Part shown: piece by piece, positions 1 to 8,290 of the stretch | How the letters are laid out: every line of letters starts with the position of its first letter | Numbering within the stretch: position 1 is the first letter of the stretch | NCBI GenBank assembly: GCA_963775335.1 | Contig: CAVZIJ010000002.1 | Coordinates: forward strand, 186,001-250,000 | Length of the DNA: 64,000 nucleotides | Direction: 5' to 3' | Origin: CAVQCX01 sp963775335 | GTDB taxonomy: Bacteria > Pseudomonadota > Gammaproteobacteria > Chromatiales > Chromatiaceae | Program-made: the position numbers and the translations under genes | The notes under the pieces: generated by a model | Told to the model about the DNA's origin: nothing | What the model saw: the letters and a program-made list of their open reading frames with translations, nothing else | The model's database searches: none

Positions 1-1
1 C

Positions 2-970
2 CTGTCATTGATGAAGAACGCCGATCTTGCCCTGTACCGCGCCAAGGAAGGGGGGCGGCGGACCTTCCGTTTCTACACCGCCTCGATGAACGATGAGATG
101 CAGGAACGGCTGCTCCTCGAGGACCGACTGCGCCGTGCCATAGCCCGCCGGGACCTGCGACTCGTCTATCAGCCGATTGTCCGGCTGGACAACAGCGAGA
201 TCACCGGTTTCGAAGCACTGGTGCGTTGGGAAGATCCCGAGCTGGGCTACATCCCTCCGGATCGTTTCATTCCCTTGGCGGAGGATTCGGGCCTCATCGA
301 CGATCTGGGCGCGTGGGTGCTGGAGACCGCCTGCGGGGATGCCCAGGGCTGGCAGGCAATGAAGCCCGTCAGCGTTGCCGTCAATATCTCCTCGCGCCAG
401 CTCCGGCAAAGCCGGGATTTCATTCGTGTCATCGACGGCGTACTGAGTCACTGCGGACTCGACCCACCCCGCCTGGAGCTGGAGATCACCGAGCGTTTGC
501 TGTTGGAGGATCTCCCAGAGATCACCCGGCTGCTGGAGCACTTGAGCGGTCTGGGGGTACGGCTCGCATTGGATGACTTCGGTACCGGCTATTCGGCCCT
601 CAGTTATCTGAAGCGCATACCTTTCGACTCCCTCAAGATCGACCGTAGTTTTGTGGAGGATGTGGTCTCCGACGACGAGAGCGCCGCCCTCGTGCGCGCG
701 ATCCTCGCCATGGCCGCCGCCCTGCAGCTAGACGTTGTCGGCGAAGGTGTCGAAACGGACGAACAGGCCCGGTTCTTACGTCGCCACGGGTGCGGATACG
801 CCCAGGGATTCCTGTTCGGCCGCCCCGTCGATGCCGAACAAGTGCCCCGATATCTTGCCGACCCGCACCTGCGGCTGCCCGTATCAACAGTGGCCGATAC
901 CCAGCCGCCGGAGAGAGCGAGTGCTCAGACCTCCGAGCAGACTGCGAACAACGCGAAACGCGACCGCTGA
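2..970 (+). CDS. GGDEF-EAL c-di-GMP signalling protein, 5' end outside window
   Basis: The reading frame is open from the first bases, so only the C-terminal part is present. It begins with the last helix of a GGDEF domain (NADLALYRAKEGG), followed by a full EAL phosphodiesterase domain. Catalytic signatures are visible: FEALVRW, NISSRQL, EITERLL, DDFGTGYS, LKIDRSFV and GEGVE, then YAQGF. All metal-binding acidic residues of an active EAL domain appear present, so hydrolysis of c-di-GMP to pGpG is expected. A polar tail of about 35 residues follows the EAL domain. The sensory N-terminus and the GGDEF active site cannot be judged. Confidence 0.93.
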   Translation: MSLMKNADLALYRAKEGGRRTFRFYTASMNDEMQERLLLEDRLRRAIARRDLRLVYQPIVRLDNSEITGFEALVRWEDPELGYIPPDRFIPLAEDSGLIDDLGAWVLETACGDAQGWQAMKPVSVAVNISSRQLRQSRDFIRVIDGVLSHCGLDPPRLELEITERLLLEDLPEITRLLEHLSGLGVRLALDDFGTGYSALSYLKRIPFDSLKIDRSFVEDVVSDDESAALVRAILAMAAALQLDVVGEGVETDEQARFLRRHGCGYAQGFLFGRPVDAEQVPRYLADPHLRLPVSTVADTQPPERASAQTSEQTANNAKRDR

Positions 971-1059
971 TACCCGGCCCGCGGTGCCGCCGCAGTCTTC
1001 TGCGCAATCCCGGACGCGCGCCGGATCGAGCCGATGGACCCCGCCCTAACGCCACCCCC

Positions 1060-2229
1060 TCAGTCGCGGCGTAGACGGTCCGATACGGCCACAGGGGTCG
1101 GATAGCGCAACACCACCAGGTAAGGTGACACCACGAAGGTCAATAAAGTAGCGAGCTGGATCAGATGGCTGGCCTGCGGTCCGATCATGCCCGTGGTCTC
1201 GGCGAGCACCGCGATCAGCAGCGAGAACTCGCTGAGCTGTCCGAGACGCACCCCCGCCTCCCCGGCCCAAGCCGACGTCTCCCCGGCTCGCATCAAGAGC
1301 CAGCGGAACACTGCGGGCTTAAGCAACAGCATCAGAGCCGCGAGCGCCGAGGCCGCGGGGGCGACCTGTCTCAGACCGCCCAAGTCGAACCGCGCCCCCA
1401 GGGCGACGAAGAACATCACTAGAAAGAAGTCGCGCAATGGCTTGAGGCGATCGGCTATATAGAGGGAAAGCGGGCTGGTGGCGAGCGTGATGCCGGCGAC
1501 GAAGGCCCCGATCTCGTGGGACAGCCCCATCTCCTGGGCGGCCATAGACAGCCCGAGACACCAACCGATGGGCATGAGAAACACGTACTCGCTGATCCGG
1601 TCGAACCGCGCGATCAGCGGCAACAGCGCCAAGCGGGCCAGCAGCCAAGCCGCGCCGATGAGTAGAGGTAGGGCCAGGATAAGCCCGAAAAGGCCGCGCA
1701 GCGGATGGCTCATTGGACCTCCGCCCTCCACCACCAGCAGCATGACGATCGCCAGCAGGTCCTGAAGCAGCAGGATGCTGATCATCACCTGCCCCATCCG
1801 TTGATGGTGCAGAACGGTGGTGGGCAACAGCTTCAGTCCGATGATCGTGCTGGAGAACGAGACGGCTGCGCCGATGACCAGGCACTCCCTCGGGCGCAGG
1901 CCGGCGAGCCAGGCGGTGGCCAGGCCCAGGGTAGCGAATACGATGGAGCTGGCCAGGGTAATGGCCGTCGTGCGCCGAACGGCCCGAAACAGCTCTTTGG
2001 GATCGAGATCGAGCCCCAGCAGAAACAGCAGGAACATGATGCCGATGTGTGAGACCTGCTGCACCAGGCCTGGATCGGCCACCAGACCGGAGACCGAGGG
2101 ACCGAAGACGACGCCCAAGAGGATGTAGGCCACGGGCAGGGCCTGTCGGGCGTACAGCGCCAGCGTCGCCACCACGGCTGCGCCCGAGAAGATGAGGAAC
2201 ACGTTGAAGACCAGTGCATCCTGATGCAT
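1060..2229 (-). CDS. CPA2-family monovalent cation:proton antiporter
   Basis: An inner-membrane protein of about 389 residues with some 11-12 hydrophobic segments, matching the Na+/H+ exchanger (CPA2, KefB/RosB-like) family. The second helix region has the family signature LLGVVFGPSVSG, then FLLFLLGLDLD, and the dilated-helix region ILLLQDLLAI carries the conserved Gln-Asp. No C-terminal RCK/TrkA-N domain is present, so it is the short transporter-only form. I chose the ATG at 2229 (MHQDALVF), which starts just before the first membrane helix; an upstream ATG at 2289 would add 20 polar residues. It is divergent from the CDF exporter, with about 145 bp between them. The transported ion (Na+ or K+) is not decidable. 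Confidence 0.88.
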   Translation of the reverse strand: MHQDALVFNVFLIFSGAAVVATLALYARQALPVAYILLGVVFGPSVSGLVADPGLVQQVSHIGIMFLLFLLGLDLDPKELFRAVRRTTAITLASSIVFATLGLATAWLAGLRPRECLVIGAAVSFSSTIIGLKLLPTTVLHHQRMGQVMISILLLQDLLAIVMLLVVEGGGPMSHPLRGLFGLILALPLLIGAAWLLARLALLPLIARFDRISEYVFLMPIGWCLGLSMAAQEMGLSHEIGAFVAGITLATSPLSLYIADRLKPLRDFFLVMFFVALGARFDLGGLRQVAPAASALAALMLLLKPAVFRWLLMRAGETSAWAGEAGVRLGQLSEFSLLIAVLAETTGMIGPQASHLIQLATLLTFVVSPYLVVLRYPTPVAVSDRLRRD

Positions 2230-2375
2230 CGGCACTGCGAATCCCGATCCGCTCCGGTGCCGCTCGGCGCGACACAAAACCGCCGACACCCCGCCCCCAG
2301 CCGTCGATGAGGCCCAGGCCCGGCCCTCCAGCCCACTCTACGCTTCCGCCCGGGCTCGCGTAAAATCATCCGTTA

Positions 2376-3332
2376 ATGACCCATCTCCACCACGACGAGC
2401 ATCACCATCCCGCGGGCTCGAGCCGCGCCCTGTTGTTGTCGGTCGGACTCACCCTCGGGTATTCGGCGATCGAGGCGGCAGCCGGCTGGTGGGCCGGCTC
2501 CTTGGCCCTGTTGGGCGACGCCGCGCACATGTTGACCGACTCTCTCGCCCTGGGCCTCGCGGCAGGGGCCGCGGCGATGGCAGCCCGCCCCCCTTCCGCC
2601 CGCCATTCCTACGGATATGGTCGGCTGGAGATCCTCGCGACCCTGATCAACGCGGCCCTGATGATCGGCCTGGTGGCGACCATCTGCGCGGAGGCCGTGC
2701 AGCGATTGTTCGCACCGCGCCCGGTCGGCGGCGCAACGGTGGCCGCTGTCGCCCTGATCGGGCTCGGCATCAATCTGCTCGCCGCTTGGCTGCTGTCCGG
2801 AAACCGCGAGAATCTGAACGTACGGGCCGCTCTCTTACACGTGATGGGAGATCTCCTCGGCTCGGTCGCCGCATTGCTGTCCGGGGTCATCATTCTGTCC
2901 ACCGGCTGGACCCGCATCGACCCGATCCTTTCGCTGCTGATCGCCGGCCTGATCCTGTTCTCCAGCCTGAGCGTTCTGCGCGAGGCCCTGCTAGCACTGA
3001 TGGAGGGTGTACCCCGCCACCTCAATCTGGGTGAGATCGGGGAGGCGATCGCTGGGACCCCGGGCGTCGAGGCGGTTCACGATCTGCATGTCTGGTCGCT
3101 CTCCGGCGACCGCGCCGCCCTCTCGGCCCATCTGGTGATCCAGGAACTGGGCGGGTGGATCGCGGTCATGGCCCGGGTGCAAGCGATGCTGCACGAGCGG
3201 TTCGGTATCGCGCACACGACGCTCCAGCCAGAGCCGATTGAGCAGCAGGTGCCGGTGGGCGCCGTCGGGCGTCACCCCAGGAGAAAGCCGCAGGACGTGG
3301 ATCGCCCCGCCGGCCGCGCGACAACGAGCTGA
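2376..3332 (+). CDS. Cation diffusion facilitator (CzcD/ZitB-like) metal exporter
   Basis: A 318-residue CDF transporter with a His-rich N-terminus (HLHHDEHHH) and six membrane helices. Helix 2 has the zinc-site motif LGDAAHMLTD (D48, H51 or nearby, D55), and the helix 5 region carries HVMGDLLGS with the second HxxxD pair. The cytoplasmic C-terminal domain follows (HDLHVWSLSGD), typical of metal-sensing CDF dimerisation domains. The family exports Zn2+, Co2+ or Cd2+ in exchange for protons; the HD-HD pattern favours zinc. It is divergently transcribed from the CPA2 antiporter. The last about 35 residues are basic, poorly conserved sequence. Confidence 0.92.
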   Translation: MTHLHHDEHHHPAGSSRALLLSVGLTLGYSAIEAAAGWWAGSLALLGDAAHMLTDSLALGLAAGAAAMAARPPSARHSYGYGRLEILATLINAALMIGLVATICAEAVQRLFAPRPVGGATVAAVALIGLGINLLAAWLLSGNRENLNVRAALLHVMGDLLGSVAALLSGVIILSTGWTRIDPILSLLIAGLILFSSLSVLREALLALMEGVPRHLNLGEIGEAIAGTPGVEAVHDLHVWSLSGDRAALSAHLVIQELGGWIAVMARVQAMLHERFGIAHTTLQPEPIEQQVPVGAVGRHPRRKPQDVDRPAGRATTS

Positions 3333-3373
3333 CTGGGCTATGATCGCTGCGGGCCCCGACGCCTGAACCAGCC

Positions 3374-3901
3374 ATGTCACAGCGACTGCACCAGATTCAG
3401 CTGGCCTACAAGCCCGAGCAGGACCGCCTTCTACTGCGCGCTCGAACCTCCTCGGGCGCCGAGTACAGAATCTGGCTCACCCGGCGCTTCGTCGCGCGCA
3501 TCTGGCCGTTATTGCTACGGGCGCTCGCCTCGGATCCGGGCGTGACATCCCAGCACACCCCGGAGACGCGGGATGCGGTCCTGGCGTTCCAACATGAGCG
3601 CGCCCTCAGCCGTGTGGATTTCTCCGAGCACTACGATGAGCAGGTCAGCGACCTGCCGCTAGGGGAGGAGCCGGTGCTCGCGAGCAGCCTGGACTCGAGG
3701 CAGGGCCCCGGAGATACACATGTCTTTACCTTCCGCTCCTCGACCGACCAGAGCGTACAGCTACGCCTTCACAAGGGGATGCTGCATGCCTTCTGCAAGC
3801 TGCTTCAGGACACCGCCAGCAAGGCGGAATGGGGGCTGAGCCTCAAGGTCATCGATGTCCCCGCCCAGCGGGCGCAGCCGCTGAGCCGGGTACTCCAATA
3901 G
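3374..3901 (+). CDS. Conserved hypothetical protein, 175 aa
   Basis: I do not recognise a named domain. The protein is soluble, without signal peptide or membrane helix, and starts with an amphipathic segment (QIQLAYKPEQDRLLLR) followed by an Arg/Trp-rich stretch (WLTRRFVARIWPLL). The middle is acidic and rich in Glu/Asp. It starts 41 bp after the CDF gene on the same strand and could be cotranscribed, but the next gene runs convergently, so there is no operon evidence for its role. Codon use matches the surrounding core genes, supporting a real gene. Confidence 0.7.
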   Translation: MSQRLHQIQLAYKPEQDRLLLRARTSSGAEYRIWLTRRFVARIWPLLLRALASDPGVTSQHTPETRDAVLAFQHERALSRVDFSEHYDEQVSDLPLGEEPVLASSLDSRQGPGDTHVFTFRSSTDQSVQLRLHKGMLHAFCKLLQDTASKAEWGLSLKVIDVPAQRAQPLSRVLQ

Positions 3902-3985
3902 CCAGCTCCCCGAGCGGCCCTGAGTGACTTGTCGCGTCCCGGAAACGGCTCCGGGCCGCCCTTCGCGGATGCAGCCGCCGGGGTC

Positions 3986-4453
3986 TCAGGCAATGGGCAT
4001 CATCAGGCGGGTCAGCTCTGCCGATGTCCTGCGCAGATTGATGCTGATGCGCCGGGCGATCCCTTTCAGCAGCTTGGTCCCGATGCGGGGATAGCCCTTC
4101 ACGATGCCTTCGAAATCCTCCCGCTTGAGCACGATCACGATAGCGAAGGACTCGGCCTGGATGGTCGCCGAGCGGACCATCCCATCGACGAGCGCCATCT
4201 CGCCAACCGAGTCGCCGTCGCTCAGTGTCGCGATCACTACACTCCCGCCGTCCTTGGTCCGCTTGATCACATCCAGTGAGCCCTGAGCCACCAAGCAGAG
4301 GAGATCCGCGTTATCACCTTCCCTGAACAACACGTCGCCGGCTTCGATGTCCCTGACTGAAAGCCGGCTGGCAACGACCTCCAGCTCTTCGGGGATCAGG
4401 TCCTCGAACAGCAGGTGGCTCTTCAGGAATCCCAGCAAGACGGCCTTTCGCAC
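3986..4453 (-). CDS. Cyclic nucleotide-binding domain protein
   Basis: A 155-residue protein that is essentially one cNMP-binding domain. The phosphate-binding cassette is recognisable around residues 84-98 (GEMALVDGMVRSATI), with the arginine that contacts the cyclic phosphate, and the beta-roll begins with VLFREGD. No DNA-binding helix-turn-helix follows: after the domain there are only about 40 residues of helix ending RLMMPIA. It therefore looks like a stand-alone sensor or adaptor, not a Crp-type regulator. The start is a GTG; the Shine-Dalgarno region is weak. It is convergent with the preceding hypothetical gene. Confidence 0.85.
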   Translation of the reverse strand: MRKAVLLGFLKSHLLFEDLIPEELEVVASRLSVRDIEAGDVLFREGDNADLLCLVAQGSLDVIKRTKDGGSVVIATLSDGDSVGEMALVDGMVRSATIQAESFAIVIVLKREDFEGIVKGYPRIGTKLLKGIARRISINLRRTSAELTRLMMPIA

Positions 4454-4757
4454 GATCTCGTTCGTCCCGCAATGGCGGTGAAATCATAGACGAATCGCGC
4501 AGACCCTGCGCCCTTGCCGCTGACATGGGCGAGAATCCGCGGTTCCGGTAAAAACCGGGCCCGATCGCCGGCCCTGCCCTATCCGTAAGCCCTGGTGACG
4601 GTCCTCGGATAACGAAGCTAACCGAGCGGCGCCTCGGCTTCGTTGATGCCGAGCACACAATCGTCGGCCCGACGGTGCCTGCTGGATAGAGCGTCACCGT
4701 CCAGACCGGGGCGATACAACGCTGCCGAATCCGTGGCTAGAATTACCGGTCAACCCG
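4454..4757. other. Intergenic region, 304 bp
   Basis: No gene is supported here. It separates the cNMP-binding gene from the DUF2934 gene, both on the minus strand, and contains one imperfect hairpin listed separately. Confidence 0.6.
4611..4644 (-). terminator. Imperfect hairpin, possible terminator
   Basis: The outer arms AACGAAG and CTTCGTT enclose inner arms CCGAG and CTCGG, with a small bulge between them. It lies downstream of the minus-strand DUF2934 gene. Only a weak T-run follows on that strand, so termination is a guess. Confidence 0.35.
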
Positions 4758-5453
4758 TCATTTCTTGCCGCGCTTTTTCCCCTCCGCCGATTCCGCAGAC
4801 TTGCCGGACTTCTTGCCAGCGGCGGTCTCGGTCTTCTTCGCTGGCGCTTTGGCGCCCGTGTCCTTCTGGACCGACGGATTCTTTGCGGCCTTCTTCTTCG
4901 CGGTCTTCTCGGTGGGCGCCGGGGTTGGCTCCTCGGCAGCAGGGCGGGAAACCCCCGCGGAGCCCGCGCGCTTCTCGAGCCAGCTCGTGACCGCGGACTT
5001 GATGTCGCCGATCTCACGCTCGATGGCGACGCTGACGTCGGACAGCGCACGACGCCCCTGGGACACGAGCCCAATCTTCGCGGCGAGCATGTCGTCGACC
5101 TCCCGCTCTGACGCCTGCCAGTCTTCCTCCGGAGAGCCTCCGACGAATCCGCGGCGCTCAGCCCGCACGTACGCCCCGAGGCGCACCAGATCCTCCCGTT
5201 CCTGGGGCGTCATCCGCATGCCGAAGAGCGCCTCTCTCGCGCCTTCGGGAAGCCCCTTGATCTTGATCTCACCGCTCTGTACCTGACCGAGAAACCCTTT
5301 CAGGTCCGGGATGAGGCCGTCTCCGAAGCGCTCCAGGGCGAACTCCACCAGCTCGTGGACCGACCGCCCCGCGGCGAGCATGTTCTCGAGCGCGGACTTT
5401 AGATAGGCACGGGTAATATCGTCACTGCTACCGAGCTTCTTCTTTCCGTTCAT
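4758..5453 (-). CDS. DUF2934-like protein with Lys/Ala-rich histone-like tail
   Basis: A 231-residue cytoplasmic protein. The middle (about residues 90-125) carries a DUF2934-like segment, ending WQASEREVDDML, that follows an AYVRAERRGF stretch. The last about 70 residues are almost entirely Lys, Ala, Pro, Thr and Ser, resembling histone H1-like or phasin-type tails. I chose the ATG at 5453 (MNGKKKLG) because it has a GGAAGG Shine-Dalgarno about 10 bp upstream; the frame is open further upstream but that part is Arg-rich and not protein-like. The basic tail suggests nucleic acid or granule association, but this is inference. Confidence 0.8.
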   Translation of the reverse strand: MNGKKKLGSSDDITRAYLKSALENMLAAGRSVHELVEFALERFGDGLIPDLKGFLGQVQSGEIKIKGLPEGAREALFGMRMTPQEREDLVRLGAYVRAERRGFVGGSPEEDWQASEREVDDMLAAKIGLVSQGRRALSDVSVAIEREIGDIKSAVTSWLEKRAGSAGVSRPAAEEPTPAPTEKTAKKKAAKNPSVQKDTGAKAPAKKTETAAGKKSGKSAESAEGKKRGKK

Positions 5454-5838
5454 TAACTTGTTACCTTCCAGTCTTGGGGTTGAGTAGGACGCAGCCGAAG
5501 GATCTCGAAGCGCGAAGTACAGCGCGGTCCGGAGCCAAAGGCAATACTTTTGTCGGGGGGGTCGACGGGCACCGCGGATACCCCGGCCGGGAGCCCCGAG
5601 CTTCGTGAACCGCCCCCGTTTGGGGACTAGCCTAGTGGAGCGAGCTGACGGGGACACAACCGCCAGGGGCCCGCGCCGATCCATCCCCGGTTCCGCCATT
5701 GTCCGTCGCGGTCGCCCCCCGCTGAGCTCTGAATTCAGTCGAGCCCCGGCGAAGGCCCGGGTGCAGCGACACAGCGCTCGCTCCACATGCCCCGGCAAGC
5801 CAGCCGAGGCTCGGCGCACTCCGACCGAGTCGGCCCGC
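5454..5838. other. Intergenic region, 385 bp
   Basis: No convincing gene. It lies between the 5' end of the DUF2934 gene and the 3' end of the acyltransferase gene, both minus strand, so it should hold the promoter of the DUF2934 gene. I could not place reliable -35/-10 boxes. Confidence 0.5.
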
Positions 5839-6720
5839 TCAGCGCCGCTGGTACAGCGGCGGCTTGCCTTCAGGGCGTTTCCGAAACCGCTTGTAGCTCC
5901 ACCAGTACTGCTCGGCGCGACGTCGGATCACCGCCTCGAGGTCCGCGTTCATGCTGGCCGCCGCGGCTTCGAGGTCCGCATCGAACAGACCGGGACTGGC
6001 CGCCGTGATCTGAATATGGAATCCCCGGGAGCCGGGCAGCCGCTCGGCACAGACCACCAGGGCGGCAGCACCGGTGCGGCCGGCCAGCCGAGCTGCAAAG
6101 ACCGGCGTGTAGGTCGACACGCCGAAGAAGGGCGCAAACACACCCGTTCCGGCGCCCGGATTCTGGTCGGGGAGCACGCCGACCACGCCGCCGCTGCTCA
6201 GCGTCCTAAGTAGCTCCTTCAATCCCTGGCGGGTCGCCGGCACCAACTTGCCCCCGAAACGCGCTCGCCCGTCCACCATGAGGGCGTTGGCCGCGGCGCT
6301 GCGCTGCTCCCGATACATGATGGTCGTCGGCGGGTACCGGGCGGAGCAGTACAGGCCGGCGAGCTCCCAGTTCCCCAGGTGCGGACTCATGAGGATGACA
6401 CCCTTGCCGCGCGCAAGCCCTTCTCGGATCAGCTCCTCGCCCGTAACCTCCCGCACCAGGCCCAGCGAGCGTTGAGGCTCCGAGAGCCAAAGGGTCGGCA
6501 TCTCCAGCAGTGTCTTGGCCGATTCGATCAGGCTGCGCCGGGCCAGCCCGGCACGCTCGGTCGGTGTCATCTCGGGGAAGCAAAGGCCCAGATTCACCTC
6601 GGTAACGAATCGGTGGCGTGTGTGAAGCCGGTACAGCAGGCTTGCCACCATCCGGGCAATAGCGTGCAGCGCCCCCAGCGGCAGAGCGGCCAGCCATCGC
6701 AGTAGCAGATGCCGAATCAC
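5839..6720 (-). CDS. LpxL/HtrB-family lysophospholipid or lipid A acyltransferase
   Basis: A 293-residue inner-membrane-anchored acyltransferase with one N-terminal hydrophobic segment (LLLRWLAALPLGAL). The catalytic HX4E motif is HLGNWE at about residues 114-119, and the downstream glycine-rich block reads GVVGVLPDQNPG, as in lipid A secondary acyltransferases. These enzymes add an acyl chain to Kdo2-lipid IVA or related acceptors on the cytoplasmic face. I chose a GTG start at 6720 preceded by GGGGGGA; the open frame upstream to 6870 has no acyltransferase-like sequence. The C-terminus (QYWWSYKRFRKRP) matches the family. Which acyl donor or acceptor it uses cannot be told. Confidence 0.9.
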   Translation of the reverse strand: MIRHLLLRWLAALPLGALHAIARMVASLLYRLHTRHRFVTEVNLGLCFPEMTPTERAGLARRSLIESAKTLLEMPTLWLSEPQRSLGLVREVTGEELIREGLARGKGVILMSPHLGNWELAGLYCSARYPPTTIMYREQRSAAANALMVDGRARFGGKLVPATRQGLKELLRTLSSGGVVGVLPDQNPGAGTGVFAPFFGVSTYTPVFAARLAGRTGAAALVVCAERLPGSRGFHIQITAASPGLFDADLEAAAASMNADLEAVIRRRAEQYWWSYKRFRKRPEGKPPLYQRR

Positions 6721-7018
6721 GGTCGAAGATCCCCCCCGGGGTGTGCGGCCTGAGCGCAACTGCCACGAACATCCTGGTCCGGCAGGGAGTGAGCGGATCG
6801 TCGGGGGCCACCCAGCCCCGCCGAGTGCAGACTGCGCTGTTGCCCGGGTCAGCGCCGACCAGCCCGGCACGAGGATCGTCTTCTATCCCCTAAGGCACGC
6901 GGGGTCTTCCAACTGGCGGAATCCCCTCCCAAAGCCGGAAATTCATGATAGATTTTGCCCGGTTTGCACGCAATGAGACCTCGGGCCGGCGATCCCCAGG
7001 CAACAAGGACGCAGTTTG

Positions 7019-8224
7019 ATGAAAAGGCTGTTCTTACGATCTTTCCCTGGGAGCGCTCTGCTCCTGGTGGCGAGCCTCATCTGGTCCTCCGGGGCCCTGC
7101 CAGACACCGCGCCGACCGGCGGATGGCCGGAGCAATATCTGGGCGGCGCCTCGGACGTCCCTTTTTACCCGGACGGCAACGCCAATTACTGGGTCTATCG
7201 CTTCAACCAGCGCGCGCAGAGCACCAGCGTGGGGCTGCGTATCAGGGGTCAATTCCCCAGCGCCCGGTACATGAGCATCACGGTCTACAACGACAACAAC
7301 TTCTCGGTGCTCGCACACATCCCGGACCTCGAGATCAAGCCGGCGACGGGCATCAATCCCTTCGCTGGCGTCACGCCCAGCCCCGGCGCGGGCGGCACCT
7401 ATGGGATCGCGATCGTCCCCGCGGGCGCCCCGACGCCGCCCGATGCCAACGTGGTGGAATACGACCCATCGATCCCGAAGATCTCTGTCTTCCTGCGCTA
7501 CTACCTGCCCGAGGGGGACACCACGGGCGGCGTGCCCCTGCCCCAACTGAGCGCTTTCGATGCTGCCACGGGGGCCGACTTGCCGCTACCCGGCCCCCCG
7601 CTCTTGCTCCCCAGGGCCCAGGCAGCAGTGCTGAATTTCATCGAAGGGCTCCTCAACCGCCAACTGGGCAAGCTATTTGCGACCGATGGTCCAGGGCCCT
7701 TGCTGTTCTCCTTCCACACGGGGATCGATCGCTTTTACGCCAACCCCGACAACGACTACTTGGTCATTCCCATTGTCAAGACGGCCGACCAGGTAGCCGT
7801 CATCCGGTTCATACCGCCCACGACGCGGGCGCAGACGACGGAGGCGGGCACCCAACCCGATGCCCGTTACTGGTCTCTGGAGCTGGGCGACAACAACAGC
7901 TTGACCCTCTACACCCTGGCCGACTTCCAGAGCAAGGTGAATCCGGACGGATACGTCTATTTCGTGCTGGGGGCTCCGACATCGGAGCTGCTGCAGAAGT
8001 CGGAGGCGTTGAACATGAATTTCATCCCCTGGAGCCTCGGCGACCGCGGTGTGCTCATCTATCGGAATCTCCTCGCGAATCCCGGATTCTCCGGCAATCT
8101 CGCGCTGGTCCCCCTGTTCAATGCCGTGCGCCGTTGGCGCCCGCAGGTAGCTCAACGCTTCATCGGCGATTATGCGCCGACCGGAAAACTGCTGTCCGTA
8201 CACGATTTTCTCGCACTCCCTTGA
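7019..8224 (+). CDS. Exported protein, tandem paralog A
   Basis: A 401-residue exported protein with a signal peptide (hydrophobic core LLLVASLIW, cleavage near SSGALP). I recognise no named domain. Conserved blocks shared with the next gene are GGWPEQYLGG, PDGNANYWVYRF, ARYMSITVYND, SVFLRYYLPEGDTTGGVPLP, a central PDQVAVIRF-like block, and a C-terminal FIGDYAPTGKLLSV. The ARYMSITVY block is loosely reminiscent of DUF1214/DUF1254 proteins, but I would not assign that family. The start at 7019 ATG follows AAGGAC. It is divergent from the acyltransferase. Periplasmic or surface location is inferred from the signal peptide. Confidence 0.85.
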   Translation: MKRLFLRSFPGSALLLVASLIWSSGALPDTAPTGGWPEQYLGGASDVPFYPDGNANYWVYRFNQRAQSTSVGLRIRGQFPSARYMSITVYNDNNFSVLAHIPDLEIKPATGINPFAGVTPSPGAGGTYGIAIVPAGAPTPPDANVVEYDPSIPKISVFLRYYLPEGDTTGGVPLPQLSAFDAATGADLPLPGPPLLLPRAQAAVLNFIEGLLNRQLGKLFATDGPGPLLFSFHTGIDRFYANPDNDYLVIPIVKTADQVAVIRFIPPTTRAQTTEAGTQPDARYWSLELGDNNSLTLYTLADFQSKVNPDGYVYFVLGAPTSELLQKSEALNMNFIPWSLGDRGVLIYRNLLANPGFSGNLALVPLFNAVRRWRPQVAQRFIGDYAPTGKLLSVHDFLALP

Positions 8225-8290
8225 GAGCTGCGGACGACAGGACAACGGCCGCGTCCGATCCGAGCGAGGATCCAGAACGACCGACCGCTC